DNA of 6,491 nt from Calditrichia bacterium (GCA_030634505.1 DAOWAQ010000116.1:1-6491), one strand, 5' to 3'. Numbered from the stretch's first letter, positions 1 to 6,491 are shown. Made by a program: numbers and translations. Notes: generated by a model from the letters alone, not told the origin.

Positions 1-147
1 CAAAGTGTTAAATGTCAAATTGCTTGACCCAGTGATGTCTTAACTTCACTAAAAACTGACAAGCATGTATTTTGATATATCCAGGTCTTCAGGGAAATTA
101 AATTTCCATTACTGCCGTAAAATTTTATCAATTAAAAATTACTTTGC
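1..147 (-). pseudogene. Decayed 3' fragment of a second NagX/DUF5009-like acyltransferase gene
   Basis: Read on the minus strand, this stretch is homologous to the C-terminal part (about residues 328-373) of the intact acyltransferase at 5083-6252. Positions 1-140 align without gaps to 5135-5274 with about 110 of 140 bases identical by hand count. The translation keeps the block NLISLKTWIYQN and then CLSVFSE. Two in-frame stops break it: TAA at 132-134, where the intact copy has a Tyr codon, and TGA at 15-17, where it has Leu. An extra base at 141 shifts frame, and the match fades by about 147, so the first ~325 codons are missing. The fragment runs off the left edge. Of the roughly 30 mismatches, 19 fall at third codon positions, which implies that both copies were under protein-level selection before this one died. 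The homology and stops are seen directly; the duplication history is inferred. Confidence 0.85.
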
Positions 148-340
148 CGGATACTCATGAAAATAATAGTTATTTAAAAATATAAACCTCAATTTATTTT
201 CCTTTAGATTTCTTGCGCTTGAAGTATAAAGTAAAAGTTACAATTGCCGAAAATAAATGTAGTTATGATAGTTAAATTAACCAAGATTGAAAATTACATC
301 TTTACAATTTAAATCATTAGTGTATAAATAGATTGGTTAT
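148..340. other. AT-rich leader upstream of the hybrid kinase, no gene seen
   Basis: This lies between the broken end of the acyltransferase remnant and the kinase start. It is strongly AT-rich and contains no reading frame with coding character, no RNA gene and no convincing hairpin. It must hold the promoter of the kinase operon unless transcription comes from the left. I could not fix a promoter: TTGCCG at 244-249 with TATGAT at 264-269 has only a 14-nt spacer, and no Bacteroidota-type TAnnTTTG box is present. No clear Shine-Dalgarno precedes the ATG at 341; the 10 bases before it read gattggttat. Confidence 0.5.
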
Positions 341-3300
341 ATGATGAAGGACTGGTTTAAAAATATTAAAATAAGACAAAAAATGGCTTTTTCAGCATTG
401 GTTGTCATCCTGATTTTTTTATTATTTTTCGGCCCGGGTTTTAATTATTTGTTAAATACAAGTCAAGTTGTTGGTATTATTCTAAAAGGGCAGAGCTATC
501 ATAATGTTCAGTTTCTTTCCGGTACCCAGGAATTTTACAAATACCTTGTTTATAAGAATAACGAAGATCTCAAAGCTGCCTACGGAAGTTTCGAGCGTGC
601 GAATAAGGTTGCACAGGTTTTTGGGAATATTAATGATCTATCGGATAGAAATTCCCCGGAGGAATTTACGCGAATCTTGTATCATAATTTTTCAGGCTTT
701 TTAGAATCTATGACAGAGGCAAAACTATTGTCAAATCGCATAAAGATGTTACTTTGGATAGACAGTGATGAATTAAAGCTCTCCCAGGAAAAAGCTGCTC
801 GGGCCTTTCAAATTGGAATTGAAATGAAACAGTCTGTGGAACAATACATTGTAAAATCTGATAATGCACATTTAGAAATCATACAAAACAAAATTGATGA
901 GATGCTAATAGTTGAATCTGGATTTGCCCATGCGATTAAAAGCATAGATGACTACATCAGTGGGGTATTATTTATATTAACGATGGCACTAATCCTGATT
1001 CTCGCCTTTGTATTTCTAATGTTTTTGCAAGTGATGCAGGTAATACTTGTCAACCCGATGTCAAAAATTATTAAAACAATAGAAAAAATTATAGAAGGCG
1101 ATCTTTCTGTAAAAGTTGAGGTTTATTCCAAAGACGAATTTGGGCAGCTTGCGCTGGCTATTGAAGATTTTCAGGAAAATATACTCAGAAAGGTAGAACA
1201 TGCAAAATTAGTAGCCGCAGGCAGTTATAAAGACCAACTGGAACCAACATCGGAAAAAGATGAATTGACGATAGCCCTCAACGAGATGACTGATTCACTT
1301 TTAGAAAAAGATATCAAAACAAAGGACCAAGATTGGTTAAAATCCGGCCAGAACGATTTAAGTGAAATAAACCGCAGAGATCAGGATATTGTTGAACTTT
1401 GTCAGAATACTTTGAATTATATTGCTAAATATGTAAATGCACAAATTGGTGCCATTTATATTAAGAATGAAACGGATGAATACAGTATGATTGGGAGTTA
1501 CGCTTTTTCCCAAAACAAGGATCGGTCAAATATATTTAAAATGGGTGAAGGTTTAGTCGGACAATGCGCATTGGAAAAAAAGTCTATTATTATTAAGAAT
1601 ATGCCTGATGATTGCATAAAAATTAATTCCGGTATTGTAGAAAGGGTACCGTCAAGTATTTTATTGACACCTCTTTTGATGGATAAAAATGTTGTTGGTG
1701 TTATTGAACTTGGGACCTTACAGGAATTTAATGATTTACAATTGCAATTTCTCGATCAAATATCAGAGATGTTAGCTATCGCTTTCCAAACAGCAGATTC
1801 CAGAATAAAAATGCGAGAACTTCTGCAAAAAACACAACATCAGGCAGAAGAGATGGATAAGCAACGTGAAGAATTGCGGGTGACTAATGAAGAATTAAAA
1901 ACTCAACAGGAAGAATTGCAGCAAACAAATGAAGAATTGGAAGAGAAAACAGAATCTCTTGAAGGATATACAGAGGAAATTCGCCAGAAAAATCAGGATT
2001 TGCATTCAGCTCAATTACTTCTCGAAGAACATGCAAAAGAATTGGAAGTTGCCAGCAAATATAAATCCGAATTTCTGGCCAATATGTCTCATGAATTGCG
2101 TACACCGTTAAATAGTTTACTTATTCTTTCTAAAATGTTAGCAGATAATAAAGAAGGCAATCTTACGGAAAAACAGGTTAAATTTGCCTCAACGGTGCAC
2201 TCCGCCGGAGCAGAGCTTCTGGAATTAATTAATGATATTTTGGATCTTTCTAAAGTGGAATCCGGCAAAATGATTCTTAATTATGAGGATTTTGAACTAA
2301 AGAATGTAGCAAATTATATTCAACAAAATTATGAGCATATAGCTAAAGAAAAAGGACTGTATTTAAAGACCAGGGTTTCTAACGACCTGCCACCAATCAT
2401 TCATTCCGACCGCCAAAAAGTGGAACAAATTCTTAAAAACCTGATATCAAATTCATTAAAATTTACAGAAAACGGGGGCATCGCCATAGATATACACCAA
2501 CCCTCAAATAATATAAAACTATTGCGCGGCTCCTTAAATAATGATCAGGTAGTGTGTATATCTGTTTCTGATACCGGAATAGGAATACCTGCGGAAAAAC
2601 AAAAATTGATTTTTGAAGCTTTTCAGCAAGCCGATGGTACAACGAACAGGAAGTTCGGAGGAACGGGTCTTGGTTTGTCAATTTCTAAAGAATTCTCGTA
2701 TTTACTCGGCGGTGAAATCCAGCTGGAAAGTATGGAAGGAAAGGGATCAACCTTCAGTCTCTACTTACCGTATAGTAAATCTACAGAACAAAAACAATCA
2801 CACTTAGACACAGAACAAGAAAAACTAAAAATCACCAAGTCCATATCCGATGGACCTAAAGACAAAGCACAGATACCTCCGATATCCTCTGTAGCTTTCG
2901 ATCAAAGCAGTGAAAGTATCAGGGATGATAGACTCGATATTTACACCGGTAATAAAACAATTTTAATAATTGAAAATGATGCTAAATTCGCTAAAATCCT
3001 TTTTGATTTTGCCCGAAACAAAGGATTTAAATGTTTGATTGCTGTTGATGGAGAAGCCGGACTCCAACTTGCTTTTCAATACAAGCCAAGCGTAATCATC
3101 TCAGAAATTGAACTGCCGAGGATGGATGGCTTGATTGTAATGGAACGCCTTAAGAAAAATTCTAATACCAGGCATATCCCGGTACATTTTATTTCTATTT
3201 CTGATAAAAGCCAGAAAGCATTAAACATGGGTGCGATTGGTTACCTTAGAAAACCAGTTGATATTGAGGGACTGAATCTAGCATTTCATAAAATTGAAGA

Positions 3301-4123
3301 TGCGCTTGATAAACTGATAAAAAAATTATTATTGGTTGTAAAAGATGAGAACGAGCGCAATAATATTCTCAATTTAATGGCTGCTGAAGATGTGGAAACA
3401 ACAGCGATTGATTCCGGTAAAAAGGCGCTGAAACTGCTTCAAACTGAAAAATTTGACTGTATGGTGATCGACCTGTCCATTAAAGATATTCCGGTTCTGA
3501 ACATTGTTAAACAAGTAAGGGAGGATAATAATATTCCAAATACGCCGGTTATTATTTATACTGAAAATAACGTTTCGCGAAAAGAGGAAACAGAGCTCAG
3601 CAAATATACTGAAAGTATAATTCATAAAAATGAAAAATATATGGATAGACTACTTGACGAAACCACTCTTTTCCTGCATCATGCAGAAAATGGTCTACCG
3701 CAAGAGCAGCTAAATGTGATTAAAATAAAGAATGACCAAGATATGATCTTTAATGATAAAAAAATCCTGATTGTTGATGATGATATGCGTAATGTCTTTG
3801 CTCTTTCTAATATTCTGGAAGAAAAGGGAATGAAGATAATTGCCGGAAAAAATGGTGTTGAAGCATTGGAACAATTAAAAAAGAATGACCATATCAATCT
3901 TGTATTAATGGATATTATGATGCCGGAAATGGACGGATATGAAGCAATGAAGCGCATACGTAAGCAAAAGAAATTTAGCAATTTACCAATTATCGCTTTG
4001 ACTGCAAAAGCTATGAAAGGAGATCGCAGCAAATGTATTAATGCCGGAGCGACCGATTATATGTCAAAACCTGTCGATCCGGAAAAACTGTTGTCATTAT
4101 TACAGGTGTGGTTGTATAAATAG
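341..4123 (+). CDS. Membrane hybrid sensor histidine kinase (2TM-HAMP-HAMP-GAF-HisKA-HATPase-REC x3)
   Basis: This is an inner-membrane sensor kinase that autophosphorylates on His and passes phosphate to receivers. TM1 is at about residues 15-37, a helical extracytoplasmic sensor of unknown ligand at 38-205, and TM2 at 206-236. HAMP spans 235-283, with a second HAMP-like unit to about 325. GAF covers about 340-485, and a Gln/Glu-rich coiled coil 488-578. The HisKA motif NMSHELRTPLN places the phosphorylated His at 584. HATPase shows the N box (N700, N704), DTGIGIP (744-750) and GGTGLGLS (773-780). REC1 (873-990) has Glu922 where the phosphoacceptor Asp belongs, and Asn879 in the acidic pocket. 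REC2 (995-1113) keeps Asp1044 and Lys1096. REC3 (1140-1260) is canonical: D1146-D1148, D1191, T1221, K1243. No HPt is present. Start: ATG at 341 or at 344 (MKDWFK), with no strong RBS to decide. The receiver gene 62 nt downstream is probably cotranscribed. The domain calls are solid; the stimulus is unknown. Confidence 0.95.
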   Translation: MMKDWFKNIKIRQKMAFSALVVILIFLLFFGPGFNYLLNTSQVVGIILKGQSYHNVQFLSGTQEFYKYLVYKNNEDLKAAYGSFERANKVAQVFGNINDLSDRNSPEEFTRILYHNFSGFLESMTEAKLLSNRIKMLLWIDSDELKLSQEKAARAFQIGIEMKQSVEQYIVKSDNAHLEIIQNKIDEMLIVESGFAHAIKSIDDYISGVLFILTMALILILAFVFLMFLQVMQVILVNPMSKIIKTIEKIIEGDLSVKVEVYSKDEFGQLALAIEDFQENILRKVEHAKLVAAGSYKDQLEPTSEKDELTIALNEMTDSLLEKDIKTKDQDWLKSGQNDLSEINRRDQDIVELCQNTLNYIAKYVNAQIGAIYIKNETDEYSMIGSYAFSQNKDRSNIFKMGEGLVGQCALEKKSIIIKNMPDDCIKINSGIVERVPSSILLTPLLMDKNVVGVIELGTLQEFNDLQLQFLDQISEMLAIAFQTADSRIKMRELLQKTQHQAEEMDKQREELRVTNEELKTQQEELQQTNEELEEKTESLEGYTEEIRQKNQDLHSAQLLLEEHAKELEVASKYKSEFLANMSHELRTPLNSLLILSKMLADNKEGNLTEKQVKFASTVHSAGAELLELINDILDLSKVESGKMILNYEDFELKNVANYIQQNYEHIAKEKGLYLKTRVSNDLPPIIHSDRQKVEQILKNLISNSLKFTENGGIAIDIHQPSNNIKLLRGSLNNDQVVCISVSDTGIGIPAEKQKLIFEAFQQADGTTNRKFGGTGLGLSISKEFSYLLGGEIQLESMEGKGSTFSLYLPYSKSTEQKQSHLDTEQEKLKITKSISDGPKDKAQIPPISSVAFDQSSESIRDDRLDIYTGNKTILIIENDAKFAKILFDFARNKGFKCLIAVDGEAGLQLAFQYKPSVIISEIELPRMDGLIVMERLKKNSNTRHIPVHFISISDKSQKALNMGAIGYLRKPVDIEGLNLAFHKIEDALDKLIKKLLLVVKDENERNNILNLMAAEDVETTAIDSGKKALKLLQTEKFDCMVIDLSIKDIPVLNIVKQVREDNNIPNTPVIIYTENNVSRKEETELSKYTESIIHKNEKYMDRLLDETTLFLHHAENGLPQEQLNVIKIKNDQDMIFNDKKILIVDDDMRNVFALSNILEEKGMKIIAGKNGVEALEQLKKNDHINLVLMDIMMPEMDGYEAMKRIRKQKKFSNLPIIALTAKAMKGDRSKCINAGATDYMSKPVDPEKLLSLLQVWLYK

Positions 4124-4125
4124 AC

Positions 4126-4159
4126 TATATTTTATGGCCGGATGAAATATATAAAATAT
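4126..4159. repeat. AT-only inverted repeat between kinase and receiver genes
   Basis: ATATTTTAT at 4127-4135 is the exact reverse complement of ATAAAATAT at 4151-4159, with a 15-nt loop containing GGCCGG. It begins three bases after the kinase stop codon. With no GC in the stem and no T-run after it, it is unlikely to be an efficient terminator. It may be a weak mRNA structure or a chance product of AT-rich sequence. Confidence 0.2.
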
Positions 4160-4185
4160 GAATAACAAATATACAAAATGAAAGA

Positions 4186-4914
4186 ATGGTGATTATGGAT
4201 AAAAAAGAAGAATACAATTTACTGCTGATTGATGACCGGATGGAAAATCTTATAGCTTTGGAAAGTATTTTGGACGATCCTAAATTTAACCTAATTAAAA
4301 CTACTTCAGGACAAGAAGCTCTTGCTAAGGTCCTCGAATATGAATTTGCGCTGATTTTAACTGATGTTCATATGCCGGTAATGAACGGCTTTGAAATTGC
4401 AGAATTATTACGAGGTAAAAACGAATCAAAACATATTCCGATAATTTTTATTACGGCTATCAAAAAGGAAAAGAAGAATATTTTTAAAGGTTATGAAGCC
4501 GGTGTTGTTTATTATCTTCTAAAACCCCTAGATCCTGAAATATTGAAAAGTAAGGTGAATGTTTTCATTGACCTGTTTAAACAGAAAAAATTGATTCAAC
4601 TACAGGCAGATAATCTTAAACAACAAATGACCAAGTTAAATGAGGCTAATTTAGAGTTAGAAAAGAAAGATAAAGCACAACAAAAACTTATTACAAAACT
4701 TCAGGCTGCATTGGCTGAAGTGAAAAAATTAAGCGGCCTTCTTCCAATATGTGCTGAATGTAAAAAGATACGCGATGACAAAGGCTATTGGAATCAAATT
4801 GAAGCATATATCGAGAGTCATACAGATGCTATTTTCAGTCATGGATTATGTTCAGTGTGTGAGGATGAACTCTATGGAGATCAAGAATGGCACAAGAAAA
4901 GGAAGAAGAAATAA
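4186..4914 (+). CDS. Response regulator: REC, coiled coil and C-terminal four-cysteine module
   Basis: This 242-residue cytoplasmic protein is the likely partner of the upstream hybrid kinase. The receiver covers residues 11-130: acidic pair D16-D17, phosphoacceptor D60 in LILTDVHMPVMNG, T90 and K113 in LLKPLDP. All catalytic positions are present, so it should accept phosphate. A charged coiled coil follows at about 130-183. The C-terminal module (183-232) reads LPICAECKKIRDD, then YWNQIEAYI, then FSHGLCSVC, giving C189-x2-C192 and C222-x2-C225 with H219. This spacing suggests a zinc-ribbon-like fold (inference). I recall the same tail on many PAS- and REC-containing bacterial signalling proteins, but know no assigned function. 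There is no helix-turn-helix, GGDEF or HD-GYP domain. The start could also be ATG 4195, which has GGTGAT just upstream and would shorten the protein by three residues. The tail after residue 233 is Lys-rich. Confidence 0.92.
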   Translation: MVIMDKKEEYNLLLIDDRMENLIALESILDDPKFNLIKTTSGQEALAKVLEYEFALILTDVHMPVMNGFEIAELLRGKNESKHIPIIFITAIKKEKKNIFKGYEAGVVYYLLKPLDPEILKSKVNVFIDLFKQKKLIQLQADNLKQQMTKLNEANLELEKKDKAQQKLITKLQAALAEVKKLSGLLPICAECKKIRDDKGYWNQIEAYIESHTDAIFSHGLCSVCEDELYGDQEWHKKRKKK

Positions 4915-4926
4915 ACTGAATATTGT

Positions 4927-4978
4927 ACCAAGTTATATTGATAATAGAGCCATATAGCAAAATGATGAACTTGGTTTT
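4927..4978 (+). terminator. Long-loop inverted repeat after the receiver gene, weak terminator candidate
   Basis: ACCAAGTT at 4927-4934 is matched exactly by AACTTGGT at 4968-4975, giving an 8-bp stem with a 33-nt loop, followed by TTT. It begins 12 nt after the receiver stop codon. The long loop and short T-run make it a poor intrinsic terminator. Confidence 0.2.
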
Positions 4979-5005
4979 AAGAAAGCTAGTACTTTTCCAA
5001 ACCTG

Positions 5006-5063
5006 TTATCCCAGACTTAATATCACAATAGTCAGATATTGCAAATAAAGGGATAATATTTTT
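5006..5063 (+). terminator. Nested inverted repeat followed by a T-run, candidate terminator of the plus-strand operon
   Basis: The outer arms TTATCCC (5006-5012) and GGGATAA (5050-5056) enclose inner arms AATATC (5019-5024) and GATATT (5035-5040) with a 10-nt loop. TATTTTT follows at 5057-5063 on the plus strand. On the minus strand no T-run follows, so the structure would serve the kinase-receiver transcript. Internal unpaired stretches make it imperfect, and the stems are short, so confidence is modest. Confidence 0.3.
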
Positions 5064-5082
5064 GCATCAGGTAATTGTAACT

Positions 5083-6252
5083 TTATATTTTTATAAAAAT
5101 CTTCTTTTTATACATCCACCAGGTTATTAATAACCAAAATGTCAAATGCAATATCGCGTGAAACAGGGAAGCATTAATTTCACTAAATACCGACAAACAG
5201 ATGTTTTGATATATCCAGGTTTTTAAGGAGATTAAATTGCCGTCATTGCTGTAAAATTTTATCAAATAAAAATTCTTGGCTATAAAACTGGAACCCACAA
5301 ATGCAATTAATGGATTACTACCCATAGCGATAAAAGGTTTGGCAATGCTATCCTTCTTAAATATATCAATAATCAGAGTTGTGAAAGATAACATGATCAT
5401 GGTCAGTCCACCCATCGCTAAAACATAGGTTGACGTCCATAATTGTTTATTAATAGGTTCGATTAATCCTAAAATTTCTCCTGCGAGGTAAAAACCCAAT
5501 CCGAACAAAAAAATGGTTTTTAATTTTTTATTCAATTCCCAATCTTTGAGAAGAATCAACCCTGTAAATATACCCAACATGGTGGTCACTGCTGCAGTAA
5601 ATGTAGAAACAATTCCTTCAGGATCAAATGGCATTCCCATGCCACCCCACATGTGATTAGTGCCTAAAATTTGCATATCAATAAATCGGGCGAAATTAGT
5701 TTCCAATGTAAGATCTCCACCACCCCAACCGGAAACCCAGGGAATACGCAGTAGGATTTCGTATAAAAAAATTAGTCCAAGTCCGGCGTAAATCCTGTGT
5801 GAGTTTTTTGGCAGATATATAAATATTAAACTGGCGATAAAATAGCACAGGGCAATGCGGGGCAGGACTCCTAATATTCTTAAGTGAGTAAAAGTTTTGA
5901 TGAATCCGTCAAGTGTAAAAGACTGTTCAGGATTTAAAGGAATGCCAAAAGACCAGGCGTGCAATAGTAATCCAATTCCCCAAATAAGAATTGTTCTGCG
6001 GATAACTTTTTTTAACAAATCTAATTTCGGAACACCCTTATCCAACAACTTGGTGAAACTTAGTGGAATAGCCACACCAACGATAAACAGGAAAAAAGGA
6101 AAGACCAAATCTGTGGCTGTCCATCCATGCCATTTTGCATGCAATAATGGAGCATACACATTTCCCCAGTTTCCCGGGTTGTTAACAGTAATCATGAGTG
6201 CAATAGTTAAACCGCGGAGAAAATCGAGTGATACAAGTCTTTTTTGATTCAT
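5083..6252 (-). CDS. Multi-pass acyltransferase-like membrane protein, DUF5009/NagX/HGSNAT type
   Basis: This 389-residue inner-membrane protein has about ten hydrophobic segments. Family marks in order are RLVSLDFLRGLTIALMI (5-21), HAKWHGWTATDLVFPFF (38-54), a central FDPEGIVSTFTAAVTT (209-224) near NHMWGG, WTSTYVLAMGGL (272-283) and MGSNPLIAF (310-318). His38 aligns, by recall, with the active-site His of human HGSNAT, which moves acetyl from acetyl-CoA across the lysosomal membrane to glucosamine ends. Bacterial relatives (NagX in Shewanella-type GlcNAc clusters) are tied to amino-sugar use, but their reaction is not well established. Length is normal and no lesion is seen. The ATG at 6250-6252 has AGGA six bases upstream. 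An AmpG-like transporter gene lies 74 nt upstream on the same strand, so cotranscription is likely. A decayed second copy of its 3' end lies at 1-147. Family assignment is strong; substrate is inferred. Confidence 0.92.
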   Translation of the reverse strand: MNQKRLVSLDFLRGLTIALMITVNNPGNWGNVYAPLLHAKWHGWTATDLVFPFFLFIVGVAIPLSFTKLLDKGVPKLDLLKKVIRRTILIWGIGLLLHAWSFGIPLNPEQSFTLDGFIKTFTHLRILGVLPRIALCYFIASLIFIYLPKNSHRIYAGLGLIFLYEILLRIPWVSGWGGGDLTLETNFARFIDMQILGTNHMWGGMGMPFDPEGIVSTFTAAVTTMLGIFTGLILLKDWELNKKLKTIFLFGLGFYLAGEILGLIEPINKQLWTSTYVLAMGGLTMIMLSFTTLIIDIFKKDSIAKPFIAMGSNPLIAFVGSSFIAKNFYLIKFYSNDGNLISLKTWIYQNICLSVFSEINASLFHAILHLTFWLLITWWMYKKKIFIKI

Positions 6253-6258
6253 GTTTAT

Positions 6259-6262
6259 TCCT
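6259..6262 (-). promoter_or_regulatory. Ribosome binding site of the acyltransferase gene
   Basis: On the minus strand AGGA is followed by ATAAAC and then the ATG at 6252-6250, a six-base spacing. This supports the chosen start over upstream in-frame codons, which would run through the palindromic repeat. Confidence 0.6.
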
Positions 6263-6270
6263 AAAGAAAA

Positions 6271-6313
6271 ACCTCCCCTTTGTCCCCTCCTTGGTAAGGA
6301 GGGGATTTAGGAC
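6271..6313. repeat. Intergenic palindromic repeat of the CCCCTCCTT-GGT-AAGGAGGGG type
   Basis: The core is a perfect 10-bp stem, 6283-6292 with 6296-6305, around a GGT loop, flanked by CCTCCCCTTTG on the left and TTTAGGAC on the right. It is very GC-rich against its AT-rich surroundings. The minus-strand translation NPLLTKEGTKGR is a peptide I recognise as a common false product of such dispersed intergenic repeats in many bacteria. It sits between two same-strand genes, so it would be transcribed as a stable hairpin between the transporter and the acyltransferase. On the minus strand TTTTTC follows only about 12 nt later, so it is not a textbook terminator. Only one copy is visible here; dispersal is inferred from recall. 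Confidence 0.7.
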
Positions 6314-6326
6314 TTGACAGTGGTAG

Positions 6327-6491
6327 TTAGTTTTCTTTTTTCTCAATTTTTTTTCCAAATTCCGGGTCAAGAGGAATAAAAAATAAAATTATAAAACCGG
6401 GAATCGTAGCAATGAGTACCCAAATGAAAAAATGGGGATATCCGATTAATTCCTGTAACCATCCACTCAACATACCTGGAATCATCATACC
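6327..6491 (-). CDS. AmpG-like MFS transporter, C-terminal end only (partial)
   Basis: The last 54 codons and TAA stop (6329-6327) are present; the gene runs off the right edge. The peptide starts GMMIPGMLSGWLQELIGY, continues PHFFIWVLIATIPGFIILFF, which is the final membrane helix, and ends IPLDPEFGKKIEKKEN, a charged cytoplasmic tail. The pattern GMLSGW, a loop, then HFFIWV and TIPGF is typical, by recall, of the last two helices of AmpG-like (PAT family) permeases of the Bacteroidota type. AmpG proteins import muropeptides such as GlcNAc-anhydroMurNAc peptides for cell-wall recycling. The pairing with a NagX-like acyltransferase supports an amino-sugar or peptidoglycan role. Direct sequence supports an MFS-type tail; the exact substrate is inferred. 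Confidence 0.8.
   Translation of the reverse strand, partial: GMMIPGMLSGWLQELIGYPHFFIWVLIATIPGFIILFFIPLDPEFGKKIEKKEN

Noticed and set aside
1..147. Possibility that the left-edge fragment is a working small gene
   Set aside because: Two in-frame stops interrupt the conserved peptide, and no start codon with a ribosome binding site opens the frame.
244..269. TTGCCG and TATGAT as a kinase promoter
   Set aside because: The spacer is 14 nt, too short for a sigma-70 promoter, and the region is so AT-rich that such boxes are expected by chance.
1801..2075. Repeated GAAGAATTG-like units in the kinase coiled coil as a DNA repeat
   Set aside because: The repetition follows from heptad-coded EEL motifs in the coiled coil and needs no DNA-level explanation.
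3679..4032. Minus-strand frame of 117 codons inside the kinase gene
   Set aside because: It is antisense to the REC2-REC3 linker and REC3 coding sequence, has no recognisable domain, and is fully explained by the kinase reading frame.
5897..6247. Plus-strand frame of 116 codons inside the acyltransferase gene
   Set aside because: It is the complement of a well-conserved membrane-protein coding region and has no family features of its own.
6314..6319. TTGACA, a perfect sigma-70 -35 hexamer on the plus strand
   Set aside because: No -10 element follows at the right spacing, and no plus-strand gene lies downstream within the window; it belongs to the flank of the palindromic repeat.
6182..6370. 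Minus-strand frame of 62 codons overlapping the acyltransferase start
   Set aside because: It reads through the palindromic repeat (NPLLTKEGTKGR), overlaps the real start in another frame and covers the end of the transporter gene; it is an artefact of the repeat.

Overview
The window is AT-rich, with bacterial gene structure. It carries a large two-component signalling pair on the plus strand and, facing it, the end of an amino-sugar or cell-wall sugar gene pair on the minus strand. The pairing of an AmpG-like transporter with a NagX/HGSNAT-like acyltransferase, the low GC, the weak or absent Shine-Dalgarno before the kinase, and an intergenic palindrome that reads NPLLTKEGTKGR when translated all suit the Bacteroidota/Calditrichota (FCB) neighbourhood. 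No sequence here fixes the taxon, so this is an inference.

Layout. Positions 1-147 (minus) hold a decayed 3' fragment of a second copy of the acyltransferase gene found intact at 5083-6252. It has about 79% nucleotide identity by hand count and two in-frame stops. Positions 148-340 are an AT-rich leader with no gene. Positions 341-4123 (plus) encode a 1260-residue membrane hybrid histidine kinase: two membrane segments, tandem HAMP, GAF, long coiled coil, HisKA, HATPase and three receiver domains. The first receiver has Glu in place of the phosphoacceptor Asp. After a 62-nt gap, 4186-4914 (plus) encodes a stand-alone receiver protein with a coiled coil and a four-cysteine C-terminal module in place of a DNA-binding domain. 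Positions 4915-5082 separate convergent genes and contain a candidate terminator for the plus-strand pair. Positions 5083-6252 (minus) encode a multi-pass acyltransferase-like protein of the DUF5009/NagX/HGSNAT type. Positions 6253-6326 hold its ribosome binding site and a palindromic dispersed-type repeat. Positions 6327-6491 (minus) are the last 54 codons of an AmpG-like MFS transporter that runs off the window.

How the parts may work together. The kinase and receiver protein are probably one operon forming a multistep phosphorelay, but no HPt domain is visible here and the output is not transcriptional by any recognisable domain. The minus-strand pair probably imports and modifies amino sugars or muropeptides at the inner membrane. 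The two-component pair sits between two same-orientation relatives of the acyltransferase gene, which suggests an old duplication followed by insertion or deletion. Whether the kinase controls the sugar genes cannot be told from this sequence.
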